Source: Strobilurus pachycystidiatus
Taxonomy: Eukaryota > Basidiomycota > Agaricomycetes > Agaricales > Physalacriaceae
Length of the DNA stretch: 64,000 nt
Reading direction: 5' to 3'
Assembly: GCA_019915135.1 (NCBI GenBank)
Contig: JAHLMK010000005.1
Coordinates: 558,001 to 622,000 of the forward strand
Numbering within the stretch: the stretch's first letter is position 1; each line of letters starts with the position of its first letter. A program made the position numbers and the translations under genes. Of the stretch, positions 9,614-19,617 are shown in pieces. Under the pieces are notes generated by a model that had not been told where the DNA came from, did no database searches, and saw only the letters and a list, made by a program, of their open reading frames with translations.

Positions 9614-12600
9614 ATGGCCAAGACCGCAACCGTCTCCACCGCACGGAGCAAAGGTAAACGGAAGAGAGTTGACCCACAGTCTTCTGAGGAGGAGGGTGTG
9701 GATGAGGGCAGCGGCGGCTCTGAGGACGATGGGGAGGAGAGCGATGGGGAGAACGAGGACGAGGACGAGGACGAGGATGAGGATGAGGAGGTGGTCCAGA
9801 AGCCAATGCGCAAGACGCGCGGGCAGAAGGCAGCTTCCAAGTCCAAACCTAAGGCGGCGTCATCGTCCAAGACCACGGGGAAGAAGAAGGCGGCGGCAGC
9901 GCCAAAGAAAAAGTCGGCACCAAGGAAGAGAAAGAGAACAACGGCGCAGGCGGAAGTGGAGGAGGTGACGATGCGAGAGGACTCTGACATTGAAGTGAGT
10001 TCTTGCTAACTCACATCAAACAATTACTCACCTTGACTCAGATACTTGCTACTCGCCACGACTCCACTATTCCTGCACCAAAGCCGGTTCAAAAGGCTGC
10101 CAGTGACGTTCTGACAATCATGTCCAAGGTCACCAAGGTGAAATTCAAGGATCCAAAGACTGGTGTTTTCAACGAGAGGTCCGGGCGGTGGTGTACAATC
10201 TGCCGGTAAGCCCCTTGCATTGCAAAGAGCATTTCCACTCACTATTGATAGGGTTGATCCCGAGAAACTGCGAGCTAGTGGAGAGGAGGGCGCTTTCTTT
10301 TCCAGTGCGACATCAACGGCACGGGTTCATATCCGCAGCCATTACGAGGAGTATAAGAAACGGTGTAAAGCAGCGGGTATTGAGGAGCACGATTGGGCGA
10401 AACCACCTGATTTGTTGAAGGAGGAGTTGGCGGCAAAGGCTGTAAACGAGGCGAAGGAGAAGGGCGAGGAGAATAAGGGGACCTTGATGACGATGGGTTT
10501 TGCAAAGCGTGTTGGGCCAAAGGAGTTCTCCAAGGACAGTGCGTTGGAGCATACGGCTAAGTTCATTGCTTGTACCAGCCAGGTGAGCACGTCTCGTCCA
10601 AAGGGAAACAAACACGCACTGATGCCCAGCCAAGCCCTTCTCTACAGCTAGCAACCTCTTTTTCCGCAACATCCTGGTATCCATGCGTCCCGCGACTAAG
10701 CTCTCCGAGATTCCGTCCACCCACAACGTCACAACTTATCTCCACAATGAGTTTGTGACCGCACTAGAAGAGGATCGAAAGGAAATCACAGTGAGTTAGC
10801 AGAAATTCGTGGCCAGTCACCGAACTCACAATTTCAAAGGCGGCGCCTGGTGCCGTTTGTCCCACCGGAGATTCTTGGTCCGCAGATAACAATAAGACGC
10901 CCTATCTTGGTGGCACTGCATCATGGATCCGTGTTGTCAAAATCCGTGGAAAGATGGTCTGGACATTGAGGACGACAATTATTGGCTTCAAGGCGATTGA
11001 AGGCAAACATGATGGCGATAATTTAGGCCGGTATTTCGTGAGCATGTGTATCCGGAGTGGTATCATCGATCCCGAGCGCAAGATGTCGAAGGTAAGAGTT
11101 CAACCTTGATGTGCTTGTTTGGTTTCCTTGTTGACTGATGACTCGGGTTAGCTCGGTCCGGTTACTTTGGATAATGCGTCCAATAACAAGACCTTCAGTG
11201 AGACGGTTGAGAAGGTCCATCGCACTCTTGGCTTAGAGTGGCTTGCGTCAGAGAACCAGCTTTCGTGCGTCTTTTGTTTGCTCTGGTGGGATATTGCTAA
11301 CTCGGCTCCAGATGTCTTGCACATGTTGTCAACCTTGCTGTAGGTGACTTCATGAAGTCGGTCACCTCTGCAGCTGCCCTTGAAACCGCGGACGCCATTT
11401 GGAACTATGATCCTGAGGAGCCCGACAACCGCGTACTCAACAACCAGCTGGATTACATTGCCTTTCTACGAACACTTGGCATCAAAGTATGTGCTAACTC
11501 ACTGCACGGGTAATTGACTAACAGGCAGCAGATTCAATCCTCGGGTCAACGGATTGAGGAATTCCACAAGATCCAATGCAACGAGTGTGAAATCCCCAAC
11601 GCTCCTCTCCAAATGGTCCTCCATGGTAATACTCGATGGGGGTCTGCCTTTCGCATGATGGATCGTGGCATCATCTTGCAAAAGGTGCGTGGCCGCTTGA
11701 AAGACGCATCTCACCCAAATCTAATTTATGACAGGCGATCAACCTATTCACTGCAAAGGGCGACCACATATTCGGACCCATAACTACCATCCGCCGCAAG
11801 GACGAACCACTCAAGCACATCTCCTGGAGGGCATTTAGCATCGATCAAGCAGGCTGGGACCACATCGCCGACTGCCGCGAGATTCTTGGCGACGCAAACC
11901 AAATCCAGCAGCTTTTTTCGGCCTCCTCGCACCCAACTATCCACAGCGTTCTGCCCGGGATTGAGACGTGGATTACCAAGTGGGAGAAGAAATTGGCAGA
12001 TCCCAAGTATGTTTTATACCATCCTGCCATTAGCAATGGTCTCAGCAAAGCCGACAAATACTACTATGCATTTGATGATAAGCCGTGGTACATTCTGGGC
12101 ATGTGTACGTCTTCAAGTTTCATCCCAATTACTGCTAACTCACTCTTGCACAGTCATCCATCCGTACTACAAGCTCGCGTGGATTCGTATGCACTGGGGT
12201 GGCCCCGAGGACCAAGCCCGCGAGATTGCTGAAGGAAACAATGACGCCAAGAATTGGCACGATATATCTGATAGGATTGTTGAGGGTGCAGTAAGTCTTA
12301 AATTCATGGAAGAGACACTGCTCTCATGACACTATAGATGGAGCGCACATGGCCCAAGCGCTTTGTCTTCGAGGACGATGAGCCCGGTCCCTCTGACGAA
12401 GATGATGCAGGCGAAGATGAAAGTGACGCGGAGGAAGAACCACTGATACTTGCTGCACGGCCTCCGACACCCACCAATGACCAGGCTGAGGATGATGATC
12501 CCGCTGTTGCTTTTGCTCGAATGCGTGCGAACCTAAATAACAAGAAATCATCAGGATACAGTGGCTGGGAGGCAGAGCTGCGAGCGTACAACCGTGATAT

Positions 12601-13014
12601 GCCTGCCTCTGCCAAGCCCGACATGGATCTCTGCAAGTATTGGGCGGTGAGTTAGCACAAATTATACGAACCGCTTTTCCCTCTCATCTCATGCCCTCTC
12701 AGAAACATTCCCGCCGTTATCCAACAGTTGCTCGAATTGCCCTTGACGTGCTTCCCATCCAGGCCTCGTCAGTTCCGTGCGAGCGTCTCTTCTCCTCCAG
12801 CAAACAGGATGCGGATCAACTGCGTGCCAGTATTGGACCGCTCCGGTTTGAGCAAGTGCAGGTCTTGAAGTATCGATGGCGAGCCAGTGCCGTTGATTTC
12901 GCACGCGCCAACGAGGAGTTTGTAGAGGTGTGCACCATCGGACATTATCAGTCTTTACTTGCGGAAGACGATGAGCTCGCCCGTCTTGACGCCATGTTTG
13001 TTCCCCGGGCGTAA
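9614..13014 (+). CDS. hAT transposase of hAT-Y (12 exons, 950 aa)
   Basis: Exons: 9614-9994, 10,042-10,205, 10,252-10,582, 10,635-10,790, 10,840-11,091, 11,152-11,264, 11,312-11,486, 11,532-11,684, 11,735-12,104, 12,154-12,290, 12,338-12,646 and 12,703-13,014. They total 2,853 nt in one unbroken frame. The N-terminus is an acidic run followed by lysine-rich, AT-hook-like sequence. A zinc-finger-like region follows (WCTIC ... HIRSHYEEYKKRC). The catalytic core shows GDSWSADNNKTPYLGG, VTLDNASNN and CLAHVVNLAV. The C-terminus is the hAT dimerisation domain (ALDVLPIQASSVPCERLFSS). It cuts and joins transposon ends in the nucleus. No defect is visible, so the element may still be autonomous. Confidence 0.93.
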
Positions 13015-13075
13015 AGTGTGCATATGAAAAGAATATCATTTGTTTTGTGCACTATCATCATCTTCATTTAATCTA

Positions 13076-14171
13076 TTAAGACCTTGTAAGTTGTGTGAAA
13101 TGGCGAAATAGAAGTGAGTGTACATACATCTCGTCGTATCCCAAAGCTCCTCCTGTTCGGCGCCATCTCTTAGAAGCGTTGTTCATCTGGACGGAGGCAA
13201 TCTCACTCGAGGAGTAGTCTCCCGGGCACCGGAGTGATCCTACACGCTGCACGAGGGTGGGCTTGTGTCTGGAGCTGGTGAGTTAGCAAGAAATGCCAGA
13301 CAAGGACTCACTCAAATCGACGGCGCTCACTGGCAGCGCGCAATTTGTTGCGGTGGGCCATGCGATAGTGGGCACCATGCACAAGACGCAGTGAATGGTG
13401 GGCCATCTCAGCTCCTGGTAGACATGATCACGAGTGTCTATTCGGATATATCCGACATCCGAACGACGAATATGTGCACCCCAAACCCAGATATTCGTAT
13501 TCGGATGGACATCCGACATTCTATCCGAGTTAAATGACCAATATCCGAATATCTGCGGATATTCATTCGAATATATCCAAATATATTTGAATATCCATGA
13601 ATATTGGATTATAATTGCATCAATCACAGTCTAAAACTATACATACTGTGAAGTTATGATAGTAAACTGGGTGTGAATGTCAATTAGAGTCACATAGCTA
13701 ATACAGAACACTCTCATATTATAGTCACAACTATCATGGTTCAGATGTTTGCTCAGGAAGTGAACATCCGACATCCGAGAGGTATCCGACATCCGAAGGA
13801 TATCCGACATCCGACATCCGAATAACTTCGGATGTCGGATACGAATATAATTGAAATATCCGAAAATATCCGACATTCGTGCTCATGTCTAGCTCCTGGC
13901 GGCCCCGCCTTGATTGCTGCACGACGTCTGGGAAGGAAATCTATGAGTTAGGATAAGTGATTAGGGATTGTACCACGCACCTTGCCTGGCTTTCGCGTGC
14001 GCGACGATTACACAGCTCGCGGTTTCTATCCCTGTATGCTTGCTTCTGTTCATTCCTCCTTTCCCGTGTCTGTGATGTGCCAGTGGTCTCAGCCATTTGC
14101 TGGGCATGTTTGGTGCAGTCATTGTCCTGAGAGCGAGGCCGAGTCATCTTCTTCTTCTTGACGCAGCCCAT
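13076..14171 (-). pseudogene. Cargo gene: small basic protein, disrupted by a MITE
   Basis: Exon 1 is 14,171-13,981. Exon 2 is 13,927-13,892 continuing at 13,410-13,312 once the MITE and one target copy are removed. Exon 3 is 13,274-13,076. The joined frame is 174 residues without a stop. The product is strongly basic (YRDRNRELCNRRARESQAR, then RRAAIKAG and HYRMAHRNKLRAASERRRF) and ends with MNNASKRWRRTGG. I do not recognise the family. The arginine-rich repeats suggest nucleic-acid binding and resemble the tail of the neighbouring plus-strand cargo gene. The second intron (37 nt) is short; without it the protein ends after RRRFE. Confidence 0.6.
13419..13891. mobile_element. Non-autonomous hAT-type MITE (473 bp)
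   Basis: The ends TAGACATGATCACGAGTG and TAGACATGAGCACGAATG (as complement) form an 18-bp terminal repeat with two mismatches. An exact 8-bp duplication GCTCCTGG lies on both sides (13,411-13,418 and 13,892-13,899). Internally the ends are filled with many copies of TCGGATATCCGACATCCG-like motifs in both orientations. It has no coding capacity. It interrupts an exon of the basic-protein cargo gene. Confidence 0.88.
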
Positions 14172-14590
14172 GAAATGTGAGCGAACGCCGTACAGGTGAT
14201 AAGAAATCGTCTTGTGCCGTAGTTGTAGTGGCGGTCAGAAGGAAAGTTGATGATGATGATCGTGATCCTTAATCGTAGTCCTTAGTCCTTCATTGAACAT
14301 TCGCAATACTACAATGCACCTGAGATGTTCATAGGCACAGTATATAGCACGCTGTGCCGGGAGGAGTCTCGGAGTAAATTATCAAGTGTGAGTAGCTCAC
14401 CTGAGGCCCGAGGGAGTTGCAATTTCCTTAGGTAGCATGTTAACGACATCTGTACTCACCCATTGGAAGGTTCCTGTAATACGCGGGCGGCTTGGGTTGT
14501 GAAAGAGTATGGGAGCAAAGCATGAAGGTTTGTAAGTCAAACCTCGCGAGATGCTCACCAGAGGCAGAGCATTTTTGAACGGCAGAGATA
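14172..14590. other. Intergenic stretch in hAT-Y
   Basis: This lies between the divergent basic-protein gene and the AT-hook gene, so it probably holds both promoters. I see no RNA gene or repeat beyond a few short direct motifs (GATCCTTAATC / AGTCCTTAGTC). Confidence 0.4.
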
Positions 14591-14651
14591 CATGAGAGAG
14601 GGCTTTGATCGTGATCAAGATCAAGTCCACTCTTTGTCCGCAACCGCCATC

Positions 14652-15635
14652 ATGGCACGCACCGCGTACTTCGTGCGACTGACCTCACATCGAGAGCCTC
14701 AAGCTCTCGCCGACGCATTCCTGGAGATGATGCGGACGTGTGACGCCGCCGAGCACTCTCTAATCTGTGCGGCCTACGACAGCATCTATCGAAACCGGCA
14801 CAACATCCCCCATGCAATCATCCCTTTCCCTCGCTCCAGCCTACGCATTCCACCACCTCCACCACCTCCCGCGGCTCTTGTTGACTACAGCTCCTCCGAC
14901 TCGGATACGGGCAGCGACGCGGGCGGGGACGCCGATACGCGCATGCACAAAGCGGCTCCCACTTCTCCACTCCCACCCCAATCTCGACCGTCTCAATCGC
15001 CCGCGTTCTCTCCCAGCCCGCCTCAATTTTCCGAGACCGATTCCTTCAGCAGGACGTCGGCTCCTCAGCTCGCGGACTCGCCCGCTCACTCGCCCATGCC
15101 GCGCGCATCACCTTCTCCGCATGCTCAACCCCTTCGTCGTCTTCGTCGCGGTCGTGATGGTCCCCCACCTGCGCCTGCTGGGTCATCCCGCGACTCAGAC
15201 CATGATACATCTGCCCCGGCTCGTGCTCCGCCACGCCCCAAGTCCACCAACACCGGCTGGGGGCCTGCTAGTCGCCAGCGTCGTCCAAAAGCTGCAGCCG
15301 CATCCACATATTCGCCGCCGCCGCCGCCGCCTCCTACGCACTCCAAGCGTACCCGCTCCTCCCACTCCTCGGCGCGCTCCCAGCCACGGAGCAAACCAAC
15401 AAGCTCGCCCATCACTTCCGGCTCAAAGCGCCGGCCAGGACGACCCCGAACGGTTGGAGGAACAGACGAATACGCCGCACGGCGCCGCCGAGAGTCTGCG
15501 GAATATATGGCGGCGCGACGTGCAAAGCTCAAGCAGAATCCTGCTGAATTCAGGAACTATCGGGACCGAGAGAATCGGTACACTGCAGCGCATCGAGCGA
15601 GGTCCGAGGAAACGCGGAAGAGAACACCCCAGTGA
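14652..15635 (+). CDS. Cargo gene: proline/serine-rich protein with AT-hook
   Basis: The 327-residue frame starts at ATG 14,652 with a compact N-terminus (MARTAYFVRLTSHREPQAL ... CAAYDSIYRNRHN). A long P/S-rich low-complexity section follows, then an AT-hook core (KRRPGRPR, about residues 262-269). The tail is very basic (YAARRRRESAEYMAARRAKL, then RNYRDRENRYTAAHRARSEE). The tail echoes the YRDRN/RRARES motif of the minus-strand cargo gene next door. A second long frame (14,767-15,765) ends in a gene-like acidic and RGG tail, so an unseen intron or frameshift may join the two. DNA binding is inferred from the AT-hook only. Confidence 0.55.
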   Translation: MARTAYFVRLTSHREPQALADAFLEMMRTCDAAEHSLICAAYDSIYRNRHNIPHAIIPFPRSSLRIPPPPPPPAALVDYSSSDSDTGSDAGGDADTRMHKAAPTSPLPPQSRPSQSPAFSPSPPQFSETDSFSRTSAPQLADSPAHSPMPRASPSPHAQPLRRLRRGRDGPPPAPAGSSRDSDHDTSAPARAPPRPKSTNTGWGPASRQRRPKAAAASTYSPPPPPPPTHSKRTRSSHSSARSQPRSKPTSSPITSGSKRRPGRPRTVGGTDEYAARRRRESAEYMAARRAKLKQNPAEFRNYRDRENRYTAAHRARSEETRKRTPQ

Positions 15636-16423
15636 CGAGGAGGAGGAGGAGGAGGAGGACGCATCGGAGGATCATGACGCTGACGCCGCGGCGGTGAATC
15701 AACGCCAACGGAGGGGCGGTGGGCGTGGCGGGGCTCCTCCTCGTCCTCGCCGTATTGCAGCATGAAGAGAGCATTGAGAACATGGCTGTTGAAGCAATTG
15801 TAGGGCTTGTAGACACATTTTCTTGATGTATCACTCAGTTTCATCAGTTTGAAAGGTATTATATTGTTCAAAGGGTTGACAAGATAGTGAGTTAGCGGAA
15901 ATGTAAGGAATGCAGACGTGGCGCGTGCGGTAATGACTGCGACCGCACGGGCGGGCAGGTGGGGATCCGGTGATCGCGTACACTGATGGCGCGGGTGAAC
16001 GTGCATCGCCGTCGTCGTCGTTGGACCGCCAGCTTGTAGAACCGCGCAGTGGATAAGCGCCCTTATCCACTGCGCAGTTTTGGCGAGCGGGGGTTGGATG
16101 GGCGGCGGGATGAGCGGGAGATGAGCGGGCAACGGACGCAACGGCGTGCGAGGGCGGCGGCAGTTGCAGCGACGCACGGGAGGGTGATGGGGGAGGAGTA
16201 GGGGTGCATGGGTGCCTCATCTGAGGGCTTACCCTGTCCGCGATCCCGATCTACAATCCGTCAGAATCAGTCAGCGCATCAAACGGATGCACCAGATTGA
16301 ATCTGGTGCATCCAAGCAGAAGAGAATGGAATGCACGCACCTGGAGTGGGCGCCCGCATCCAAGCGGCGCACCCTGCTCACGTTGACGGGCCCCGCCCAT
16401 ATCCCAGCCTTCGTCGGGGCGGG
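15636..16423. other. GC-rich cargo region before the Ty3 insertion
   Basis: It contains minus-strand open stretches, probably exons of the gene split by Ty3. There is a perfect 14-bp hairpin (16,044-16,057 / 16,062-16,075, 4-nt loop), a 13-bp hairpin (16,285-16,297 / 16,301-16,313) and one copy of the GTGAGTTAGC motif (15,887-15,896). I cannot fix exon borders here with confidence. Confidence 0.4.
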
Positions 16424-17116
16424 TGTTATGGATAGTACTACTCGCTGGGACTTTACTGGCTTATTGTCTGCATAGACCTACCATTTCTTTTTCTTTTGTC
16501 TTATCTTCTATCTATTGTGACTTCATAGTTACGCTCTGCACAGCCTTAGCTTGGCCTATTGTCTTGCACAGCTTTTGACTCATATTGACTCATGTTTCTG
16601 ATTTAGAATAACTCACTATGACTCTAGATTACTCATTGTGAGTCATTCGATATTCTTACATTAGTATAAGTAGATCGCAACGTTGACCGTTGAATAACAA
16701 TCTATCTTTACCTCATGCCCACAACCTACACAACACAACTATTCAAGCTTAAGACATTATCTTACGCTTGATACCACAACCGTCAAGGACTCCCGTGAAG
16801 TCCTTAATCGAACCTAAGTCTCTCGTGAAGCCTTACGTTCTCTGCCTCTCTATTCGAGCCTAAGACACTACTCTAAGTCTTACGCCCGATACCATAATCA
16901 TCTCGGACTCCCGTGAAGTCCCTACTTGAACCTAAGTCTCCCTTGAAGCCTTACGTTCCCCATTCCTATTCGTACTAAGACACACCATAAGTCTTACGTC
17001 CGATACTGCACATCTAACTCAAGTACGCTATACGGTGATCGAACCCTTTGCTTCGGATAACCGCGCTTTGCCTCTTGACGCGCCTCGCAGTCTTCATTTA
17101 TCCAACATTCTTAACA
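16424..17116 (+). repeat. 5' LTR of the Ty3 element
   Basis: Begins TGTTATGG and ends TTAACA. A TATA-like TATAAGTAG lies at 16,665-16,673, suggesting transcription starts near 16,690-16,700. Downstream, a unit of about 115 bp recurs about 2.4 times (from roughly 16,750, 16,861 and 16,976), with GACTCCCGTGAAGTCC and AACCTAAGTCTC motifs. A candidate primer site TGGTGGACAC starts at 17,118. Confidence 0.95.
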
Positions 17117-17205
17117 CTGGTGGACACATTATCTCCATCACCACGCGTACACTTTGCGCCCCACACACACATACATCAGCCACATAGACTCATATCATTG
17201 AAGAA

Positions 17206-19617
17206 ATGGCTGATAGCGGACCAGGATCCTCAGGAGCTTCACAAGTACCAAGCTCAGGTGGATCAACCAATTCCCCAAATACCAAGATTCCACAGCCTGC
17301 AAAGAAAGCACAGGATGCTGGTCGGGATGACAGCGGCGTCAATACTGGAGCTCGTGGATTCAAAGCCGTAAAAGACATTATGGCAAAGGACTTTGCTAGT
17401 CTACGAACTGACGAGCTGGATGACGCATATCCGATGCCAGATGACCTCCTTGGTGTATTCAAGGTGAAGGGTATTTGGATTGACATGATTAAGGAGCCAT
17501 ACGAAATTGCAGGAATAACGCATTGGCATCCTAAGGCCCAGATTCAACGTCTGATGGGGGAGCTACTTAGAGGTGACCCTGATGCTATTGAAATCCAGAC
17601 ACGGAAGCGATTAGAGCGTCGAATCAAAGCCTTAGAAATCATGTCCGGTGAGGAGCACCTCCCAACTATATCTACTCTTGATCTTCATCAGATTGACTTT
17701 TTCTATGCTAAAGAGCTCAACGCACTTAGCGAAGTCATCTATAATCCAATTGTGATCAGAGAAAAGACAGGTATTATTGAAGGCTATCGCATTGATAACA
17801 CTCGATTCCGATATCTCACACAACTATTGCAGATGCGATATACGATAGCTAAGGATTCATTAACCTTATTCGGAGTAAAATCTCTTCCATTACCCGCATG
17901 GGGTATAGACGATGACTCCCATTCTTGGCTTCGTAAAGAGGACTATGAAATCTACGTGCTTGCCCTTGTTGCAAGAACAGAACATTTTCTTGTTACAATC
18001 AGTGAATATCATGATTGGACCACCGGAGCACCACAAGCCGGAACTATGGATCCAGAAATGATGGAACTGATGGAGCGAGCCTCTCATTACTCTAGGACTG
18101 GCACTCTATCCCCATCCGCACAAGCAGCCGTAGAACGTTTACAAGCACAAACTGGAACTATCTCACCTATGACTGCAATGATGATGAGTCAATCAGCATC
18201 ATCGGTATCTGGAAGGTTTAAACCACTCAAAGGCGGCAACCTAACAGGTAGAGGACCTTTTGCGCAGTCACCCTTGCATAGATCTTCACAGTCACAGACA
18301 GCTCCAAGCTCTGCCACTCCTAGTAACTTGAGTGCATCAACGGCAACAACACCAATTATACCAACTATAACGGTCACTGCACCAACAGCTTCAGCCACAG
18401 CTATACCATCAGCTACGACTCAACCTCCAGGCTATCAATCAACTGTTCCTGGAGGACGACCCGTAGCTCCAATGCCCCCCGGTATTCAATCACCATTTGG
18501 TCAAGCTCGAACATCTGCTTCTGGATCCAATGCTAGTCCGTTAGGTAAGCCTGTGATACCTAACACCAGTAGCCTTCCTGGAGGAGGCAGCAGTGGACCT
18601 CCTGGAGGAAATTCTAACCCTCCAAGCGGACCTTCTGGATCTGGTGGAAACCCTGGTAGCGGACCTCCAGGACCTGGTGGAAACCCTGGTGGTGGCCCTC
18701 CTGGACCTTCTGGACCTCCCGGACCTGGTGGAAATCCAAATCCTAATCCTGGCGGAGGTGGAGGTGGCAACCCTGGCGGAGGCGGAGGTGGCAACCCCGG
18801 CGGAGGTGGCAATCCTGGCGGAGGCGGAGGAAATTCTGGCGGAAATGTACCCGGAAATCCTCAAGCCCAAAATGCTGGAGAACCTCATTTTGACATGAAA
18901 CTTAAGCTCAGTGATGTCGAAACTTGGGACGGAGATATGGACAAAATCACCCATTGGTTGCGCAAAATGGATGACTTAGGTGATATGAGTCCTCGAATGC
19001 TTGTTCAGTTAGCCAAGATTGTTCCTAAGCGACTTACAGGAACAGCTGGAGACTGGTACTGGTCTCTTCCTCATGATTACCGTCAAAGTATAGAGACAGA
19101 CTGGGGAAGATTACGTGAAGAAATTACTGGATACTTTATGACCCGCAAATGGATTGAACGTCTCAAGAAGCGTGCTAGTGATGCTCGTTTCAGAGAGACT
19201 GGTCATACAAGGGAAACTCCCAGTCAATACTATATCCGCAAAACTGATCTTCTCACTGCTGTATACAGTCTTACTGACTCTGAGCTGATTACCGAAGTAA
19301 TGGACGGTGTTCCCAGTCAATGGAACATGATTCTTACAACTCATCTCTACAACAGAGCAGTTGATCTTCAAGCTGCAATACGCTTTCATGAAGAAGCTCT
19401 TCTTGATAGTCTGCCAATCAGGCACTATCAACATGAAGATCGCTCTGGTCGAGATCGTAGCTATCAAGCACGAACCAACCTAGTCGGAGCTTCAGATAAA
19501 CTCCCTCCTCCTGCGTTTCCAAAAGATGACTCCAACGTAACTCAGAAAGGATTGACTCCAAAAGCTAGAGGAGCAAGACCTTGTCGTCATTGTGGAAGTG
19601 CCTTGCATTGGGATTGA
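17206..19617 (+). CDS. gag: Ty3 Gag, ending at a UGA inside its zinc knuckle
   Basis: 803 codons from ATG 17,206. The N-terminal half contains a conserved capsid-like region (MRYTIAKDSLTLFGVKSLPL ...), then a long Gly/Pro-rich linker (about residues 450-550). A retrotransposon Gag domain follows (WDGDMDKITHWLRKMDDLGD; GDWYWSLPHDYRQSIETDW). The knuckle reads C-R-H-C-G-S-A-L-H-W-D-stop-E-C: the UGA (19,615-19,617) falls between the H and the last C. Pol continues in the same frame, so it is made only by readthrough, or the codon is a CGA-to-TGA mutation. Confidence 0.9.
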   Translation: MADSGPGSSGASQVPSSGGSTNSPNTKIPQPAKKAQDAGRDDSGVNTGARGFKAVKDIMAKDFASLRTDELDDAYPMPDDLLGVFKVKGIWIDMIKEPYEIAGITHWHPKAQIQRLMGELLRGDPDAIEIQTRKRLERRIKALEIMSGEEHLPTISTLDLHQIDFFYAKELNALSEVIYNPIVIREKTGIIEGYRIDNTRFRYLTQLLQMRYTIAKDSLTLFGVKSLPLPAWGIDDDSHSWLRKEDYEIYVLALVARTEHFLVTISEYHDWTTGAPQAGTMDPEMMELMERASHYSRTGTLSPSAQAAVERLQAQTGTISPMTAMMMSQSASSVSGRFKPLKGGNLTGRGPFAQSPLHRSSQSQTAPSSATPSNLSASTATTPIIPTITVTAPTASATAIPSATTQPPGYQSTVPGGRPVAPMPPGIQSPFGQARTSASGSNASPLGKPVIPNTSSLPGGGSSGPPGGNSNPPSGPSGSGGNPGSGPPGPGGNPGGGPPGPSGPPGPGGNPNPNPGGGGGGNPGGGGGGNPGGGGNPGGGGGNSGGNVPGNPQAQNAGEPHFDMKLKLSDVETWDGDMDKITHWLRKMDDLGDMSPRMLVQLAKIVPKRLTGTAGDWYWSLPHDYRQSIETDWGRLREEITGYFMTRKWIERLKKRASDARFRETGHTRETPSQYYIRKTDLLTAVYSLTDSELITEVMDGVPSQWNMILTTHLYNRAVDLQAAIRFHEEALLDSLPIRHYQHEDRSGRDRSYQARTNLVGASDKLPPPAFPKDDSNVTQKGLTPKARGARPCRHCGSALHWD

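Noticed and set aside
9614..13014. hAT-Y transposase as a KDZ (Kyakuja-Dileera-Zisupton) transposase
   Set aside because: KDZ elements are the published partners of fungal TET/JBP genes. The C-terminus here (ALDVLPIQASSVPCERLFSS) is the hAT dimerisation domain, and the core has the hAT LDNASNN and CLAHVVNLAV motifs.
13430..13890. CRISPR-like array of TCCGACATCCG repeats
   Set aside because: The repeats are irregular in spacing and orientation, and lie inside a MITE bounded by terminal repeats and an 8-bp duplication in a eukaryotic genome.
14767..15765. Second 332-codon frame over the AT-hook gene as an independent gene
   Set aside because: It overlaps the AT-hook gene on the same strand in GC-rich sequence, where open frames arise easily. 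Only its acidic/RGG tail looks genuine, so it is mentioned as a possible alternative 3' end.
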